Assembly (NCBI RefSeq): GCF_041428715.1 | Contig: NZ_CP155572.1 | Length of the DNA stretch: 64,000 nucleotides | Reading direction: 5' to 3' (one strand) | From: Sporomusa malonica | Lineage (GTDB): Bacteria > Bacillota > Negativicutes > Sporomusales > Sporomusaceae | In this document: positions 63,813-64,000 of the stretch, piece after piece | Layout: each line of letters begins with the position of its first letter | How positions within the stretch are numbered: the first letter of the stretch is position 1 | Made by a program: the position numbers and the translations under genes | Notes under the pieces: generated by a model | Databases searched by the model: none | Told to the model about the DNA's origin: nothing | Seen by the model: only the letters and a program-made list of their open reading frames with translations

Positions 63813-64000
63813 ATAGAGCCTCCTCGACCTCGTTGGTAGCAAGTATAACAGCGGCATTCTGTCTGACTGCATCGGCAATCAACTCTTTTACAATGCTTCT
63901 CCCACTAACATCCAAGTTGGATGAAGGCTCGTCCAAGAGCCATACAGGCGGATTAATTGCCTTAATAACCGCCAGCTTTAACCGTTGCCGCATGCCTGTG
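63787..64000 (-). CDS. ccmA: Heme ABC exporter ATP-binding protein CcmA, N-terminus beyond the window
   Basis: About 70 C-terminal residues. The signature region TGMRQRLKLAVI, Walker B VWLLDEPSSNLD and the switch NEVEE region (ATNEVEEALYG) fit an ABC ATPase. The C-terminal end is short. The identity as CcmA comes from the following ccmB-ccmC. Confidence 0.88.
   Translation of the reverse strand, partial: TGMRQRLKLAVIKAINPPVWLLDEPSSNLDVSGRSIVKELIADAVRQNAAVILATNEVEEALYGNSTIEL

Noticed and set aside
1..64000. rRNA, tRNA genes, CRISPR arrays and intact insertion sequences
   Set aside because: No such feature was recognised on reading either strand; the only mobile-element trace is the broken integrase and the hairpin cluster.

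Overview
The window looks like a chromosomal segment of an endospore-forming, diderm Firmicute, most likely of the Sporomusa group (Negativicutes). The evidence is mixed by design of that lineage: sporulation and germination genes (yqfC, yqfD, spoIIP, gpr) and Bacillus-type gene order sit beside an exported LptA/OstA-like protein, which is expected only in a cell with an outer membrane, and beside cytochrome c nitrite reductases with a System I (Ccm) maturation operon. The species assignment is inference; no rRNA is present. Almost all genes lie on the minus strand, so the operons below read from high to low coordinates.

Region 1-13.5 kb: truncated dnaG, a dGTPase-like HD hydrolase, a divergent lptA-like gene, then a T-box-controlled operon glyQ-glyS-ccpN-ppsR. 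Between this operon and recO lies an A+T-rich accessory patch (about 7.6-10 kb) with two unrecognised membrane proteins and a wrecked tyrosine-recombinase pseudogene. Next come DUF4342, recO, a YqzL-like protein, a CNNM/CorC transporter and a DUF502 protein.

Region 13.5-26 kb: a long housekeeping/sporulation run (nfeD-floA-small protein-HerA ATPase-yqfC-yqfD-phoH-pgpH-ybeY-dgkA-cdd-era), with unusual overlaps and hairpins. It is preceded by yqeY, rpsU and a possible small RNA.

Region 26-36 kb: a CIRCE-controlled heat-shock operon, hrcA-chaperonin-grpE-dnaK-dnaJ-prmA-rsmE-mtaB-HIT. The chaperonin is not GroEL but an archaeal/thermosome-like (group III) chaperonin. This is the most striking protein in the window.

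Region 36-47.5 kb: hemW, lepA, spoIIP, gpr, rpsT (plus strand), holA, comEC, comEA and a membrane diguanylate cyclase, with a cluster of hairpins between holA and comEC.

Region 47.5-54.5 kb: a plus-strand pair of a sodium:solute symporter and a HutP-like RNA-binding protein, whose leader RNA is packed with UAG/CAG triplets (a candidate RNA-based autoregulatory system). It is followed by a lipoprotein, a 3D-domain protein, a PAS sensor kinase, DUF523 and DUF1294 proteins.

Region 54.5-64 kb: nitrogen-stress/ammonification genes. hcp sits behind a Crp/Fnr-type box at about -41.5. Two tandem nrfHA pairs follow. The distal pair is co-directional with ccmA-B-C-E-F, in which CcmE carries a cysteine instead of the usual heme-binding histidine and no CcmG/H/I is seen. 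Together these genes would mature and use multiheme cytochromes for nitrite reduction to ammonium, with Hcp removing nitrosative by-products.
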